DNA from: Trichoplusia ni
Taxonomy: Eukaryota; Arthropoda; Insecta; Lepidoptera; Noctuidae
Reading direction: 5' to 3'
Length of the DNA stretch: 64,000 bases
NCBI RefSeq assembly: GCF_003590095.1
Contig: NC_039482.1
Span: 10,805,657 to 10,869,656 of the forward strand
Shown here: positions 8,004-16,372 of the stretch, in pieces
Layout of the letters: every line of letters starts with the position of its first letter
Position numbering within the stretch: the stretch's first letter is position 1
Program-made: the position numbers and the translations under genes
Notes under the pieces: generated by a model
The model's input: the letters and a program-made list of their open reading frames with translations, nothing else
What the model was told of the DNA's origin: nothing
The model's database searches: none

Positions 8004-9120
8004 CAGGGGAACTTGAACCACTGCGCCGGCGCGCAGGATCTGTTTCTTCAGTCGCTGGCGCAGTGGAGCATTGATATTGGAGTGGCGGCGGAGCCTTATT
8101 TTGTCGCCCCTCGTCCCAATTGGGCGGGGGATCTCGACGGCTCCGTCGCCGTCATAAGCGCCTTGGGCGCGGACTCCCGACCCCTGCATACCATCCGCAG
8201 GGGTTCGGGATATGTTGCAGTTGTTTGGGGGCCGTACGCAGTCGTAGGGGTCTACTTCTCGCCGAGCAGGGGTCTGGCAGAGTTCGAGTCATTTATGGCC
8301 GAGCTCGAGGCCCTTGTTCGGACGCTCTCGCCTCGCCCGGTCATCGTGCTCGGTGACCTCAACGCCAAGAGCACAGCGTGGGGGGAACCGGCAACCGACC
8401 GGCGCGGGGAGCTTTTGGAGGAGTGGGCCCTCGGATTGGACCTTGCCCTGCTGAACAGGGGTAGGGTCCACACCTGCGTACGGCAGAATGGAGGGTCCAT
8501 CGTCGACGTGTCGTTTTGCGCTCCGTCTATTGCGGAGCGCGTTCGTGATTGGCGCGTCGAGGAGGTGGAGACGCTATCGGACCACCGATATATACGATTC
8601 AGCGTTTCCACTCCTGGGGGACCCGGGATCCGGCGCTTTACACCGGACTCGGGAAGCCCACGATGGGCCCTACAGAAGATGGATCGAGAGCTGTTGATCG
8701 AGGCGGCCATTGTGGCCGATTGGTGCGCGCCGGCGGTGTCAGGCCGCTCAATTGACGACGAGGCAGAGCTATTTTGTCGCACCTTAACTTTGGTGTGCGA
8801 CACAGCGATGCCTCGCGTCCGACGGCGGCCGAACCGCCGGTCAGTTTACTGGTGGTCGCCTGAGATCGCAGCTCTCAGAGAGGCGTGCTTTGGGGCAAAG
8901 CGGAGCCTAACCCGCTACCGCTCCAGGCACGCCGGAAGACCAGGTTGGGACGAGACGAGGGAGGCCTCGCTATATGAGGCTTACCGCACGGCAAGGAGCA
9001 ATCTCCGCCTGGCCATTATACAGGCCAAGGCAGCAGGTAGAGAGGAGATGCTGGAGGAGCTCAATAGGGATCCGTGGGGGCGCCCGTACCTTGCGGCGCG
9101 GAACAAGCTCCGCGCCAACG
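7974..9120 (+). pseudogene. ORF2 N-terminal fragment of element B (endonuclease part only)
   Basis: The fragment starts at ATG 7974, overlapping the ORF1 stop, and encodes about 382 residues of element sequence before reading into the telomere repeats and a stop shortly after. The APE-type endonuclease motifs are present: QGN near residue 11, GDLNAKS near 125 and SDHRYIRF near 201. The fragment is closely similar to D's ORF2. The reverse transcriptase and C-terminal CCHC domains are missing. An endonuclease-only protein could in principle be made, but nothing shows that it is. Confidence 0.87.
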
Positions 9121-9147
9121 TTAGGTTAGGTTAGGTTGGGGTGGGGT
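9121..9147 (+). repeat. telomeric TTAGG repeat with GGGGT variants
   Basis: (TTAGG)3 and TT are followed by GGGGTGGGGT, immediately before the 5' end of mini-element E. GGGGT also precedes element D (15431-15435), so it may be a variant repeat or nucleotides added at 5' junction formation. Confidence 0.9.
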
Positions 9148-9297
9148 GCAGGGCAGAAAACCTCCTCGTGTGCCTGGCGGCTGCTGGTCCCTTACGGATA
9201 CGTCCGGGGGGAAGAGCAGTCGTTGGGCCGGTGCACCCTGGGCACGCATAACAATCGTCTCGCGACTTGGGGCAATTGTTGTGCGTGGCGAATTTCT
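9148..9297 (+). ncRNA. HDV-like ribozyme candidate at the 5' end of E
   Basis: This is the same fold as in B at offset 2250. P1 GCAGGGC 9148-9154 pairs with GCCTGGC 9172-9178 with one mismatch and one G-U. The P2, L3, P4-like and GCGAA parts are identical to B, with candidate catalytic C9289. The sequence upstream of 9148 differs from that in B and D. Confidence 0.55.
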
Positions 9298-9302
9298 GCC
9301 GG

Positions 9303-9520
9303 AGCGGAGGAGTCGCTCCCGAAGGCTCCCTGGCTGCGCTCTGCAGCTGCAGAGTGCATGACTAGGGAGTGAGGTGGGGTAGACCGCGGGCCGTCGCTCC
9401 GGCCCGTGGTCTAGGGGTCGCCGCGGCGTATGGATCGCGGTGACCGAGGCGGGTAAGACCGTGGGCTACTCCTCTGCCCGCGGTCTGACGCATCCGTGGC
9501 GAGGTATTGAGCCACGGATG
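9303..9520 (+). other. hairpin cluster forming the body of element E
   Basis: Four successive GC-rich hairpins are visible: AGACCGCGGGCC 9381-9392 with 9401-9412; GGTCGCCGCG 9416-9425 with 9436-9445; AGACCGTGGGC 9456-9466 with 9476-9486; and CATCCGTGGC 9491-9500 with 9511-9520. The first three each contain one G-U pair and the fourth is perfect. Shorter ones (GGAGCG/CGCTCC and GCTCTGCA/TGCAGAGT) lie between 9302 and 9360. Similar GC-rich hairpins occupy the 3' UTRs of both families. Confidence 0.75.
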
Positions 9521-9526
9521 TACATA

Positions 9527-9542
9527 GGTTAGGTTAGGTTAG
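9527..9542 (+). repeat. telomeric GGTTA repeat right of element E
   Basis: Three GGTTA units and a G separate element E from the AT-rich poly(A) block that precedes element C. Confidence 0.9.
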
Positions 9543-9555
9543 TTTTAGAATTTAT

Positions 9556-9593
<38 letters not shown>
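9543..9593 (+). other. short AT-rich tail with 34-nt poly(A)
   Basis: TTTTAGAATTTATAATT is followed by A34 (9560-9593). It lies between the TTAGG repeat and the 5' region of element C, with no TTAGG after the A run. It may be a severely 5'-truncated retroposon whose 3' tail abuts C, or the true A-rich 5' end of family 1. Confidence 0.5.
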
Positions 9594-9594
<1 letters not shown>

Positions 9595-9751
9595 AGAAAA
9601 TCCAAAAAAAAAATATTTTGTAGACACCGAGCAGCGGGCGGTATATCCTGCACCAGAGGCATCCGCGGGCCTCAGGAGGATCAAATAACCTCCCAAAAGA
9701 GCGGCCGCATCGCCTTGGGGAAGCGATGTGCGTACCACCCATTCGTAAATA

Positions 9752-11923
9752 ATGATGTCGGACACAGAAAGTTTTGTTGTGTCGTGCGATCCGGCTGACG
9801 CCCGGCGCTCGCAGGTACCCGGGCCTGCGAGTGTGAAATTGGTTACCGACGGACGCGCAGGGGTAGGCGACCAGGCCCCTGTCGCTGATAATATTACTGG
9901 CAGCACAGAATACGCCGAGGAGCGGCCGCGCGGATCGTCTTCCGTTAGGAAACGTCCGCGCGACCGTGCTTCGATGGGAGGTGGTTCGGCGGGTCAGTCC
10001 TCAGATGAGGACGGCCTGCCAGCTCCGAAGCTGCCGACCGGGAGGAGAGGTCGGCAGACATCGAGGGGAGCGAGTGCTTCGCGGCCGCGGAGGGACGCAC
10101 AGGGCAGGTTTGTGCGTTCCAGTGCCCAGGCGGCCAGCGAAGCGGAGAGCGACGTGGGGGTCACCACGGAGGACCCTGGCGGCGAGAGCGGTGCTTCGCT
10201 GGGGAGCTCGAAGGCGGAGCTCAACGCCGCCAGAAGGGAGCAGCGCAAAGCCGTCGCGGCCGACGAAGTGTCGGCGATGGCAGAGCGCGCGCGTGAGCGA
10301 CGCGCTGCTCTCACGGCCGAAGGGGGCGAGCCATCCGCGGCGGCCCTGAGCCAGCTGGCCTTGGACGGGGTGGACTTGGTCCTGAAGGTTGCCACGAAGT
10401 CCGGCAGCCTGAAGGGCACGTTCACCCGCGGTCTGAAGGAGGCTGCCGCGGACATTAAGGAGGCGGTTGGTGTCCTCCTCAACAGGACGGCCTCAGACGA
10501 GGTCGCGAAGTTGCAGGAGGAGAACGGCCGCCTCCGTGCCGACCTGGAGGACCTCCGGCGGCAAGTCGCTGCGCTGAGCGAGCAGCAACAGCGACGCACG
10601 CCGCCCACTGTCGCCGCACCGGTGGTGGCCCCGTCTCCCGCACCGAGACCGGCAAGCGCTCGTTCCGACGACGAGGTCGAGCGCATAGTCCGGCTCTGCA
10701 TGCTCCAGTGCGGGAGCATGGTCAATGCCCGCATAGAGGCGGTGTCTCGGCGCCTCCCCCCGGAAACCCTCCGTCCGCCCCTAGCGGCCGACGCAAGACG
10801 GAGGACGGAGGAGCCGCCGAGGCCTGCGCCTCGCCAGGGGAAGCCCACTGGGGGCGTCAAAAAGCCCGGCGAGGGAGCCCCGCCAAGTGCTAAGCCCACG
10901 ACGGCCGGCTCTAAGGGTGAGAGCTGGGCGACAGTCGTGGGCCGCAAGAAGGCCCGCAAAGCCGCAAAGGCGGACTCCGCAGCAGCGCGCGCCCCAGGCC
11001 CTACGGCAAAGGCGGCTGCGCAGCCTGCGCGACGGACTGCCAAAGGCGGTCGCAAAGGACCGGCGGTGCGTGCCCCGCGTTCCGAGGCCGTGACGCTGAC
11101 GCTGCAGCCCGGGGCTGCGGAGCGCGGCGTTACGTACCAGTCGGTCATTGCCGAGGCCAAGGCCAAGATCAAATTGTCAGATCTTGGCCTCCAGTCCGTC
11201 ACCGTCAGGCAGACCGTCACGGGTGCGCGGCTGTTCGAGGTGGCCGGTGCTGCGAGCGGCAGCGCCGAAAAGGCGGACGCTCTGGCCGCCAAAATGAGGG
11301 AGGTCCTCAACCCCGAGGACGTCCGGGTCTCCAGACCGGTGAAAACCGCAGAGGTGCGGATCACCGGTCTGGACGATTCCGTGACCCCCGAGGAAGTGGT
11401 GGCGGCCGTTGCCCGCAGTGGAGAGTGTCCGCCGGATAGGGTGCGGGCCGGCGACATACGCACCGACGCCACCGGACTCGGCGCAGTCTGGGTTCGGTGC
11501 CCTGTGGCGTCGGCGAAAAAGATCGCCTTAGCTGGCGAAGTGAAGGTGGGCTGGGTTGCAGCGAGAGTAAAACTCCTGCAACCCCGGGCTTTGAGGTGCT
11601 TCCGGTGTCTGGAAAAGGGGCACGTCCGGGCAAAGTGCACCTCCGCAGCAGACCGTAGCGGTCTCTGCTATCGCTGCGGTCAGCCCGGTCACAAGGCGGC
11701 CCAGTGTTCCGCCGCGCTAAACTGCTGCCTGTGTTCGGCCGCGGGAAAGCCGGCGGGACACAGATTGGGCGGGGGAGCCTGTGGCATGCCCACCAGCACT
11801 GCCAAAAAGGCAGGGAAGAGGAGCTCCAAGCCTGCCGGGGTAACCTCGCAGCCCCCGCAGGCTGGTAGCTCCGCGACCGACTCCCGGTCCGGGACTGTTG
11901 CCGGGGGAATGGATTGTCAATAA
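9752..11923 (+). CDS. ORF1 (gag-like zinc-knuckle RNA-binding protein) of element C
   Basis: The protein has 723 residues. Starts at ATG 9752 or 9755 are equivalent. The N-terminal half is rich in Ser, Arg, Ala and Pro and probably disordered. A leucine/glutamate-rich segment around residues 245-285 could form a coiled coil. A basic Ala/Lys-rich stretch spans about 360-450. The C-terminal region has three zinc knuckles from about residue 616: CFRCLEKGHVRAKC, CYRCGQPGHKAAQC and a variant third. In SART-type elements this protein coats the RNA and directs nuclear and telomere localisation. A 548-codon open frame on the opposite strand is an antisense shadow caused by GC-rich codon bias. Confidence 0.92.
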   Translation: MMSDTESFVVSCDPADARRSQVPGPASVKLVTDGRAGVGDQAPVADNITGSTEYAEERPRGSSSVRKRPRDRASMGGGSAGQSSDEDGLPAPKLPTGRRGRQTSRGASASRPRRDAQGRFVRSSAQAASEAESDVGVTTEDPGGESGASLGSSKAELNAARREQRKAVAADEVSAMAERARERRAALTAEGGEPSAAALSQLALDGVDLVLKVATKSGSLKGTFTRGLKEAAADIKEAVGVLLNRTASDEVAKLQEENGRLRADLEDLRRQVAALSEQQQRRTPPTVAAPVVAPSPAPRPASARSDDEVERIVRLCMLQCGSMVNARIEAVSRRLPPETLRPPLAADARRRTEEPPRPAPRQGKPTGGVKKPGEGAPPSAKPTTAGSKGESWATVVGRKKARKAAKADSAAARAPGPTAKAAAQPARRTAKGGRKGPAVRAPRSEAVTLTLQPGAAERGVTYQSVIAEAKAKIKLSDLGLQSVTVRQTVTGARLFEVAGAASGSAEKADALAAKMREVLNPEDVRVSRPVKTAEVRITGLDDSVTPEEVVAAVARSGECPPDRVRAGDIRTDATGLGAVWVRCPVASAKKIALAGEVKVGWVAARVKLLQPRALRCFRCLEKGHVRAKCTSAADRSGLCYRCGQPGHKAAQCSAALNCCLCSAAGKPAGHRLGGGACGMPTSTAKKAGKRSSKPAGVTSQPPQAGSSATDSRSGTVAGGMDCQ

Positions 11924-11941
11924 TGGCGCAATTCCATTTCC
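11906..11941 (+). promoter_or_regulatory. hairpin enclosing the TAATG stop-start junction (C)
   Basis: GGAATGGA (11906-11913) can pair with TCCATTTCC (11933-11941) with one bulge, leaving TAATG (11921-11925) in the loop. Identical to the structure in A. Confidence 0.5.
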
Positions 11942-14900
11942 TCCAGGGCAACATCAATCACTCTGCCAGAGCTCAGGATCTTCTACTCCAGACTATGGCA
12001 GAGTGGTCGATCGACGTGGCTGTGGTCGCCGAGCCGTACTTCGTCCCCGCCCGTGACAACTGGTTGGGGTGCGCTGACGGTTTGGTGGCCATTATTGGCG
12101 GGACTCTGATCGACCCGTCCAGGGGCCGCGGCTGGGTTGCCGCGGTTTCGGACGGCATCGCCGTTGTGGGGGCGTATTTCTCCCCCAACAAGAGTCTCGC
12201 CGACTTCGAGGGTTTCCTTGTCGAGTTGGGCGCCGTCGTGAACCGCTACCACCCTCGTCCCGTTCTGGTGCTCGGGGATCTCAACGCCAAGTCATCGGCG
12301 TGGGGATCTCCGGTCACTGACTCTCGGGGCGAGGCGTTGGAAGAGTGGGCGGTGACGACCGGTCTGGTCGTCCTGAATCGGGGTTCGGAACACACGTGCG
12401 TGCGGCAGCGGGGCGGGTCGATTGTGGACGTCTCGTTCGCAAGCCCCTCTGTCGCCGGCCGAGTCCGCGACTGGCGTGTCGCCGTGGAGGTGGAGACGTT
12501 ATCGGACCATCGTTATATCCGGTTCGACGTCTCCGCCCAGACCGCGAGCGGCCGCCATCCAACAACCCCGATCAACGACGGCCCCCGATGGGCGCTCAAG
12601 CGCATCGACAGGGAACTACTCGAGGAAGCTGCCTTAGTCCAGTCCTGGATCTGGGAGTCGGCGACGGACGGCCCCGTCGACGTCGAAGCGGTGGCGCTGT
12701 GGTTTCGCGGGGCGATGACGCAGATTTGCGACGCGTCCATGCCCCGTGTAAGCCAACAGTCCGCAAGGCGCCGGGTGTACTGGTGGACCGACGAGATCGC
12801 GCGGCTGCGCGTTGAGTGCGTCGCAGCTCGCCGCCGGTACACTCGATACCGGAGACGACGTCGACGGGATCCCGTCGAGGAGGGCGCGCTGTATGAGGTG
12901 TACCGCGCGTCCAAGGAGACTCTGTGGCTGGCCATCGGCGACTCGAAGTCGCGTGCCAGGGAGGAGCTGCTGGGGTCCCTGGACCGGGATCCGTGGGGGC
13001 GCCCCTACCGTTGGGTACGGGGCAAGTTGCGTCCCTGGGCGCCCCCAGTGGTCCAGGGCATGCAGCCCCAGTTGCTAGAGGCGGTGGTGTCGGCCCTCTT
13101 CCCTGAGCGGACGGGACACGTTCCCCCGGCGATGGCTTCACCCTCAGCCACAGACTCTCCTGATGAGGAGAGCACCGATGTCCCCGAGGTGACGCAAGAA
13201 GAGACGAGAGCAGCCGTGTCGCGACTCCGGGCGAAAAACACGGCGCCCGGACCCGACGGAGTTCCCGGTCGTGCTCTCGTCTTAGCTCTGAAGGAGCTAG
13301 AGCCCCAGCTGAGGGGGCTCTTCACGGCATGCCTCGAGCGGGGTCAGTTTCCCAGTTTGTGGAAGGAGGGGAGGCTGGTCCTGCTCAGAAAGGAGGGGCG
13401 CCCCGCGGACTCGCCGTCCGCATACCGGCCCATAGTGCTGCTAGACGAGGCGGGCAAACTGTTCGAGCGAATCATCGCAGATCGCCTCGTCAGCCACTTG
13501 TGCAGAGAGGGGCCGGACCTGGACGACAACCAGTTTGGTTTTCGTCGGGGGCGCTCCACCATAGACGCCATCATGCGCGTGAGGGCCCTGGCGGAGGAGA
13601 CAGTGTCCCGGGGTGGGGTGGTGCTGGCGGTGTCGTTGGACATCTCCAACGCCTTCAACACCCTACCCTGGAGTTGTATTCGGGAGGCCCTAAAATATCA
13701 TCGTGTGCCTCCCTACCTCCGTCGTACAGTAGGGGCCTATTTGGAGGATAGGTGCGTCACCTATCGGGGACGTGACGGTGCTGGTCGGCACCTTATGTCG
13801 TGCGGTGTTCCGCAGGGATCGGTTTTGGGGCCGCTCCTGTGGAACATCGGCTACGACTGGGTGCTGAGAGGCGAGCTCCCGTCGGGCGCCGACTTGACGT
13901 GCTACGCGGACGACACGCTAGTCACAGCCCGGGGGAGCTCGCACAGGGAAGCGGCGTTGATAGCCACGGCTGCGGTGTCACAGGTGGTGAACCGCATCCG
14001 GCGCCTGGGCCTAGAGGTGGCCCTTAATAAGTCGGAGGCCATGGTGTTTCATGGCCCCCGACGTGCGCCGGCGCCGGGATCACACATCGTGGTCAGTGGG
14101 GCCCGGATAGCTGTCGAGTCCACCATGAAGTACTTGGGATTGGTGCTCGACAGCCGATGGGAATTCGGTCCTCACTTCCGGCGCCTGGCGCCCAAGCTGA
14201 TGGGCGCGGCGGGCGCGCTTTCAACGCTGCTTCCCAACATGGGGGGCCCGAGCACCGTCTGTAGGCGGTTGTACGTGGGAATCGTGCGGTCCATGGCCCT
14301 GTATGGGGCCCCTGTGTGGGCGATGGACCTGACGGCCGGCACATTCGCCATTCTGCGTAAACCGCAGAGGGCGATGGCCGTCAGAGTCGTCCGCGGGTAC
14401 CGCACGATCTCCTACGAGGCGGCTTGCGTACTGGCCGGATCCCCGCCCTGGGACCTGGAGGCGAAAGTACTCGCGTCGTTGTACCGATGGCGCGAGGTAG
14501 AGCGGGCACGGGGCTCGAGGCCGGCGCAGCGACAGATCGCACTGCGCCGAGCTGAGCTCCGTCAGGTCTTGGTGGCGGAATGGCGGCAAAGGCTTCTGCG
14601 CCCTGCCGCCGGCCTCGCAACCGTCGAGGCGATCCGGCCAGTGCTCGACGACTGGCTCGGGAGAAGGCACGGCTCCCTGTCGTTCAGGGTGACGCAGGTG
14701 CTGTCGGGGCACGGTTGCTTCGGCAAGTACCTGTGTCGCATAAACAGGGAGCCGGACGCTCGGTGCCACCACTGCGTCCATTGCGGGGAGGACACGGCGC
14801 AACACACTCTCGCCGAGTGTGCGGCTTGGGAGGAGCAGCGCCGTGTCCTCACAAACGAAGTAGGAGGCGATCTGTCGCTGCCGGCCGTAGTGCGGAAGAT

Positions 14901-15069
14901 GGTCGGTAGCGCAGAGTCGTGGGACGCGGTGGTGTCCTTCTGCGAGGACGTGATGTCGCAGAAGGAAGCTGCGGAGCGGGAGAGGGAGATCTCGACTCCC
15001 TTCCCCGGCCGCAGAAAGCGCACCGGGCGTAGGAGGAGGGCGGACAACGCCCTCTTCCAGCCCCCATGA
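11923..15069 (+). CDS. ORF2 of element C: endonuclease-reverse transcriptase
   Basis: The protein has 1048 residues and starts at ATG 11923, whose A is the last base of the ORF1 stop. The APE-type endonuclease (about 1-230) shows QGN, AEP, GDLNAKS and SDHRY. A linker with WWTDEI leads into the reverse transcriptase (about 430-760): TAPGPDGVP, YRPIVLLDEAGKLFE, QFGFRRGRST, SLDISNAF, GVPQGSVLGP and YADD (661-664). The C-terminal cysteine-histidine motif is at about 950-966, followed by an Arg-rich tail. The endonuclease would nick telomeric repeats and the reverse transcriptase would copy the RNA from its 3' end. Translation probably depends on reinitiation at TAATG because there is no spacer between the ORFs. 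Confidence 0.94.
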   Translation: MAQFHFLQGNINHSARAQDLLLQTMAEWSIDVAVVAEPYFVPARDNWLGCADGLVAIIGGTLIDPSRGRGWVAAVSDGIAVVGAYFSPNKSLADFEGFLVELGAVVNRYHPRPVLVLGDLNAKSSAWGSPVTDSRGEALEEWAVTTGLVVLNRGSEHTCVRQRGGSIVDVSFASPSVAGRVRDWRVAVEVETLSDHRYIRFDVSAQTASGRHPTTPINDGPRWALKRIDRELLEEAALVQSWIWESATDGPVDVEAVALWFRGAMTQICDASMPRVSQQSARRRVYWWTDEIARLRVECVAARRRYTRYRRRRRRDPVEEGALYEVYRASKETLWLAIGDSKSRAREELLGSLDRDPWGRPYRWVRGKLRPWAPPVVQGMQPQLLEAVVSALFPERTGHVPPAMASPSATDSPDEESTDVPEVTQEETRAAVSRLRAKNTAPGPDGVPGRALVLALKELEPQLRGLFTACLERGQFPSLWKEGRLVLLRKEGRPADSPSAYRPIVLLDEAGKLFERIIADRLVSHLCREGPDLDDNQFGFRRGRSTIDAIMRVRALAEETVSRGGVVLAVSLDISNAFNTLPWSCIREALKYHRVPPYLRRTVGAYLEDRCVTYRGRDGAGRHLMSCGVPQGSVLGPLLWNIGYDWVLRGELPSGADLTCYADDTLVTARGSSHREAALIATAAVSQVVNRIRRLGLEVALNKSEAMVFHGPRRAPAPGSHIVVSGARIAVESTMKYLGLVLDSRWEFGPHFRRLAPKLMGAAGALSTLLPNMGGPSTVCRRLYVGIVRSMALYGAPVWAMDLTAGTFAILRKPQRAMAVRVVRGYRTISYEAACVLAGSPPWDLEAKVLASLYRWREVERARGSRPAQRQIALRRAELRQVLVAEWRQRLLRPAAGLATVEAIRPVLDDWLGRRHGSLSFRVTQVLSGHGCFGKYLCRINREPDARCHHCVHCGEDTAQHTLAECAAWEEQRRVLTNEVGGDLSLPAVVRKMVGSAESWDAVVSFCEDVMSQKEAAEREREISTPFPGRRKRTGRRRRADNALFQPP

Positions 15070-15383
15070 ATGGGTTCAGGGGCGCGGGACTCGGGGAAGC
15101 CCCCGCCCCCTATTCCATGGACCCGAGGCGGAGGCGCGAGCGAGTGTCGGCGCGCGCCTCTGAGGCGGTGCACGGGGTAGGCAAACACCTCACTACCCCG
15201 TGCACGAGGCGAGGCCCGGACTGACCGGGCCAGCACTAGTGCGGGGCTGCGGAGGAATTTGGACTCCCGCGGCCCCGCGTGCCCACGTGCGAGGAGACAC
15301 ACCGGGGGGTTTTAGCCGGTAAGAGTCCGGCACACCCCTCCGCCTCTCCCCTGGCGGAGGAAGTCCATGAGGATTTCCCCCCG
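15070..15383 (+). other. 3' UTR of element C
   Basis: It is nearly identical to 6528-6842 of element A, with one fewer C in a C run and a few substitutions. The same hairpins are present, and the conserved terminal structure begins at 15315. Confidence 0.85.
15315..15381 (+). promoter_or_regulatory. conserved 3'-terminal RNA structure of element C
   Basis: GCCGG, loop TAAGAGT and CCGGC are followed by hairpin CCTCCGCC/GGCGGAGG and the terminal motif starting GTCCATGAGGATT, directly before poly(A). Identical to the structure in A. Confidence 0.7.
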
Positions 15384-15411
15384 AAAAAAAAAAAAAAAAA
15401 AAAAAAAAAAA

Positions 15412-15435
15412 GGTTAGGTTAGGTTAGGTTGGGGT
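15412..15435 (+). repeat. telomeric GGTTA repeat with GGGGT before element D
   Basis: Three GGTTA units and GGTT follow the poly(A) of C, then GGGGT, then the 5' end of D at 15436. Confidence 0.92.
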
Positions 15436-15585
15436 GCAGGGCAGAAAACCTCCTCGTGTGCCTAGCGGCTGCTGGTCCCTTACGGATACGTCCGGGGGGA
15501 AGAGCAGTCGTTGGGCCGGTGCACCCTGGGCACGCATAACAATCGTCTCGCGACTTGGGGCAATTGTTGTGCGTGGCGAATTTCT
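15436..15585 (+). ncRNA. HDV-like ribozyme candidate at the 5' end of D
   Basis: P1 GCAGGGC 15436-15442 pairs with GCCTAGC 15460-15466 with one mismatch and one G-U. The remaining parts are as in B at offset 8538, with candidate catalytic C15577 in GGCGAA. The 5' end of the element coincides with the predicted cleavage site. Confidence 0.58.
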
Positions 15586-16372
15586 GCCGCGGGGTCCGGC
15601 CAGTGTCAACTGCTGGCCGGACACGCTTGCTCTCACCCTCCTCAAGCGAGGAGTGGCTTGAAGAGCTGGAGCGACGACGTCTTCGGCCATTGTTTGTTGG
15701 CCGAAGGTCGGGAGGAGGGCGAGTCCAGTGAGTGTCAACTGCTTGCTGGACTCCGCAGCCCGCCGTCGTCCTGGACTCATTCCGGGTAGCGGCGGCGGGC
15801 GGGGTTGTCTTCCCACAGCCTGTGGGATACACTAGCGGGGGTCGGTTTTGTCCCGGCCTTCGCGTGGTGGGCGTTCGCTGGCGTCTCGGACGTACTCCGA
15901 GTAGCGGCTGCGGGCGCGGTGCAGGGCGAGTCCAGTGAGTGGTCACAGCTTGCTGGATGTCGCAGCCCGTCGGCGTCCTGGGCTTATTCCGGGTAGCGGC
16001 GGCGGGCGGGGAGTCGGAGATGGGCGACGGGTCCGGTGTGCACTTGCACTGCCTCCGGACGCGGTCTTGCAAAGGCCACCGTCGGCCAGACCGTAAACCT
16101 GCAGCGAGGTCAGGGGTGGACTTACGCAGGAACGGGGGTCTGACCTTAAACAGTTGGACCGCGAGGACGGAAAACCTCTATAAAAAACCCCCAATCTCAA
16201 GCCTTTGGATAACGCGGCGAGGGGATGAATGGCTGGTGGGAGACCAGTCACTAGCGTTAACCCCCGACGGGGTACATGTCGCACCTCGGAGGGTTACTCT
16301 CAGACCTTCCCCGGCTACAGGGGGCACTGGCCGGGGACGACGCACACTTCCCCCATACTCGTGGGATTCTTT
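15586..16372 (+). other. 5' UTR of element D
   Basis: The GC-rich leader carries the same direct repeat as B (starts at 15723 and 15930), multiple hairpins and TATAAAA at 16179-16185, about 190 nt before the ORF1 ATG. The ORF1 frame is open upstream to 16229, but the ATG at 16373 is preferred because it aligns with the ATG at 7837 in B. Confidence 0.75.

Larger units (their letters stand above)
6898..9120 (+). mobile_element. Element B: internally deleted and 3'-truncated SART-type element (family 2)
   Basis: B matches element D from its 5' end at offset 8538 through the 5' UTR. It has a 45-codon ORF1 remnant instead of about 727 codons. It then matches D's ORF2 for about 380 codons and stops at 9120, where (GGTTA)n begins. 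It lacks the reverse transcriptase, 3' UTR and poly(A). Target-primed integration starts at the 3' end, so loss of the 3' half points to later recombination in telomere repeats or to unusual internal priming. Confidence 0.88.
9148..9526 (+). mobile_element. Element E: 379-bp ribozyme-headed non-autonomous element in TTAGG repeats
   Basis: The first about 154 bp equal the 5' end of B (offset 2250), up to CTGCCG at about 9302. The rest (9303-9526) is unrelated to families 1 and 2 and consists largely of consecutive hairpins. TTAGG repeats flank it on both sides (9121-9147 and 9527-9542). It has no ORF, no poly(A) before the right-hand repeats and no copy of the family 3'-terminal motif. It could be a non-autonomous derivative of a third SART-like family or a recombination remnant joining a 5' end to a foreign 3' UTR. 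Confidence 0.6.
9594..15411 (+). mobile_element. Element C: complete-looking SART-type retrotransposon (family 1)
   Basis: The order is 5' UTR (about 9594-9751, left edge uncertain), intact ORF1, intact ORF2 overlapping as TAATG, a structured 3' UTR and A28 (15384-15411), followed by (GGTTA)n at 15412. Both ORFs lack stops or frameshifts. ORF sizes (723 and 1048 residues), the stop-start junction and TTAGG downstream of poly(A) all fit the SART lineage of the R1 clade. This is the best candidate in the window for an active element. The placement rests on domain order and target, not on a phylogeny. Confidence 0.9.

Noticed and set aside
9594..9751. HDV-like ribozyme at the 5' end of family 1
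   Set aside because: I could not draw P1, P2 and a GCGAA-type J4/2 together; only a GCATCGC/GCGATGT hairpin is visible.
9994..11640. 548-codon open frame on the - strand of element C ORF1 and similar antisense frames over A, B and D
   Set aside because: They mirror GC-rich codon bias of the real + strand ORFs, have no domains, and overlap clear gag and RT motifs.
9752..15069. An endogenous retrovirus or LTR element
   Set aside because: No LTRs, integrase, protease or env; APE endonuclease, poly(A) and TTAGG target identify a non-LTR retrotransposon.
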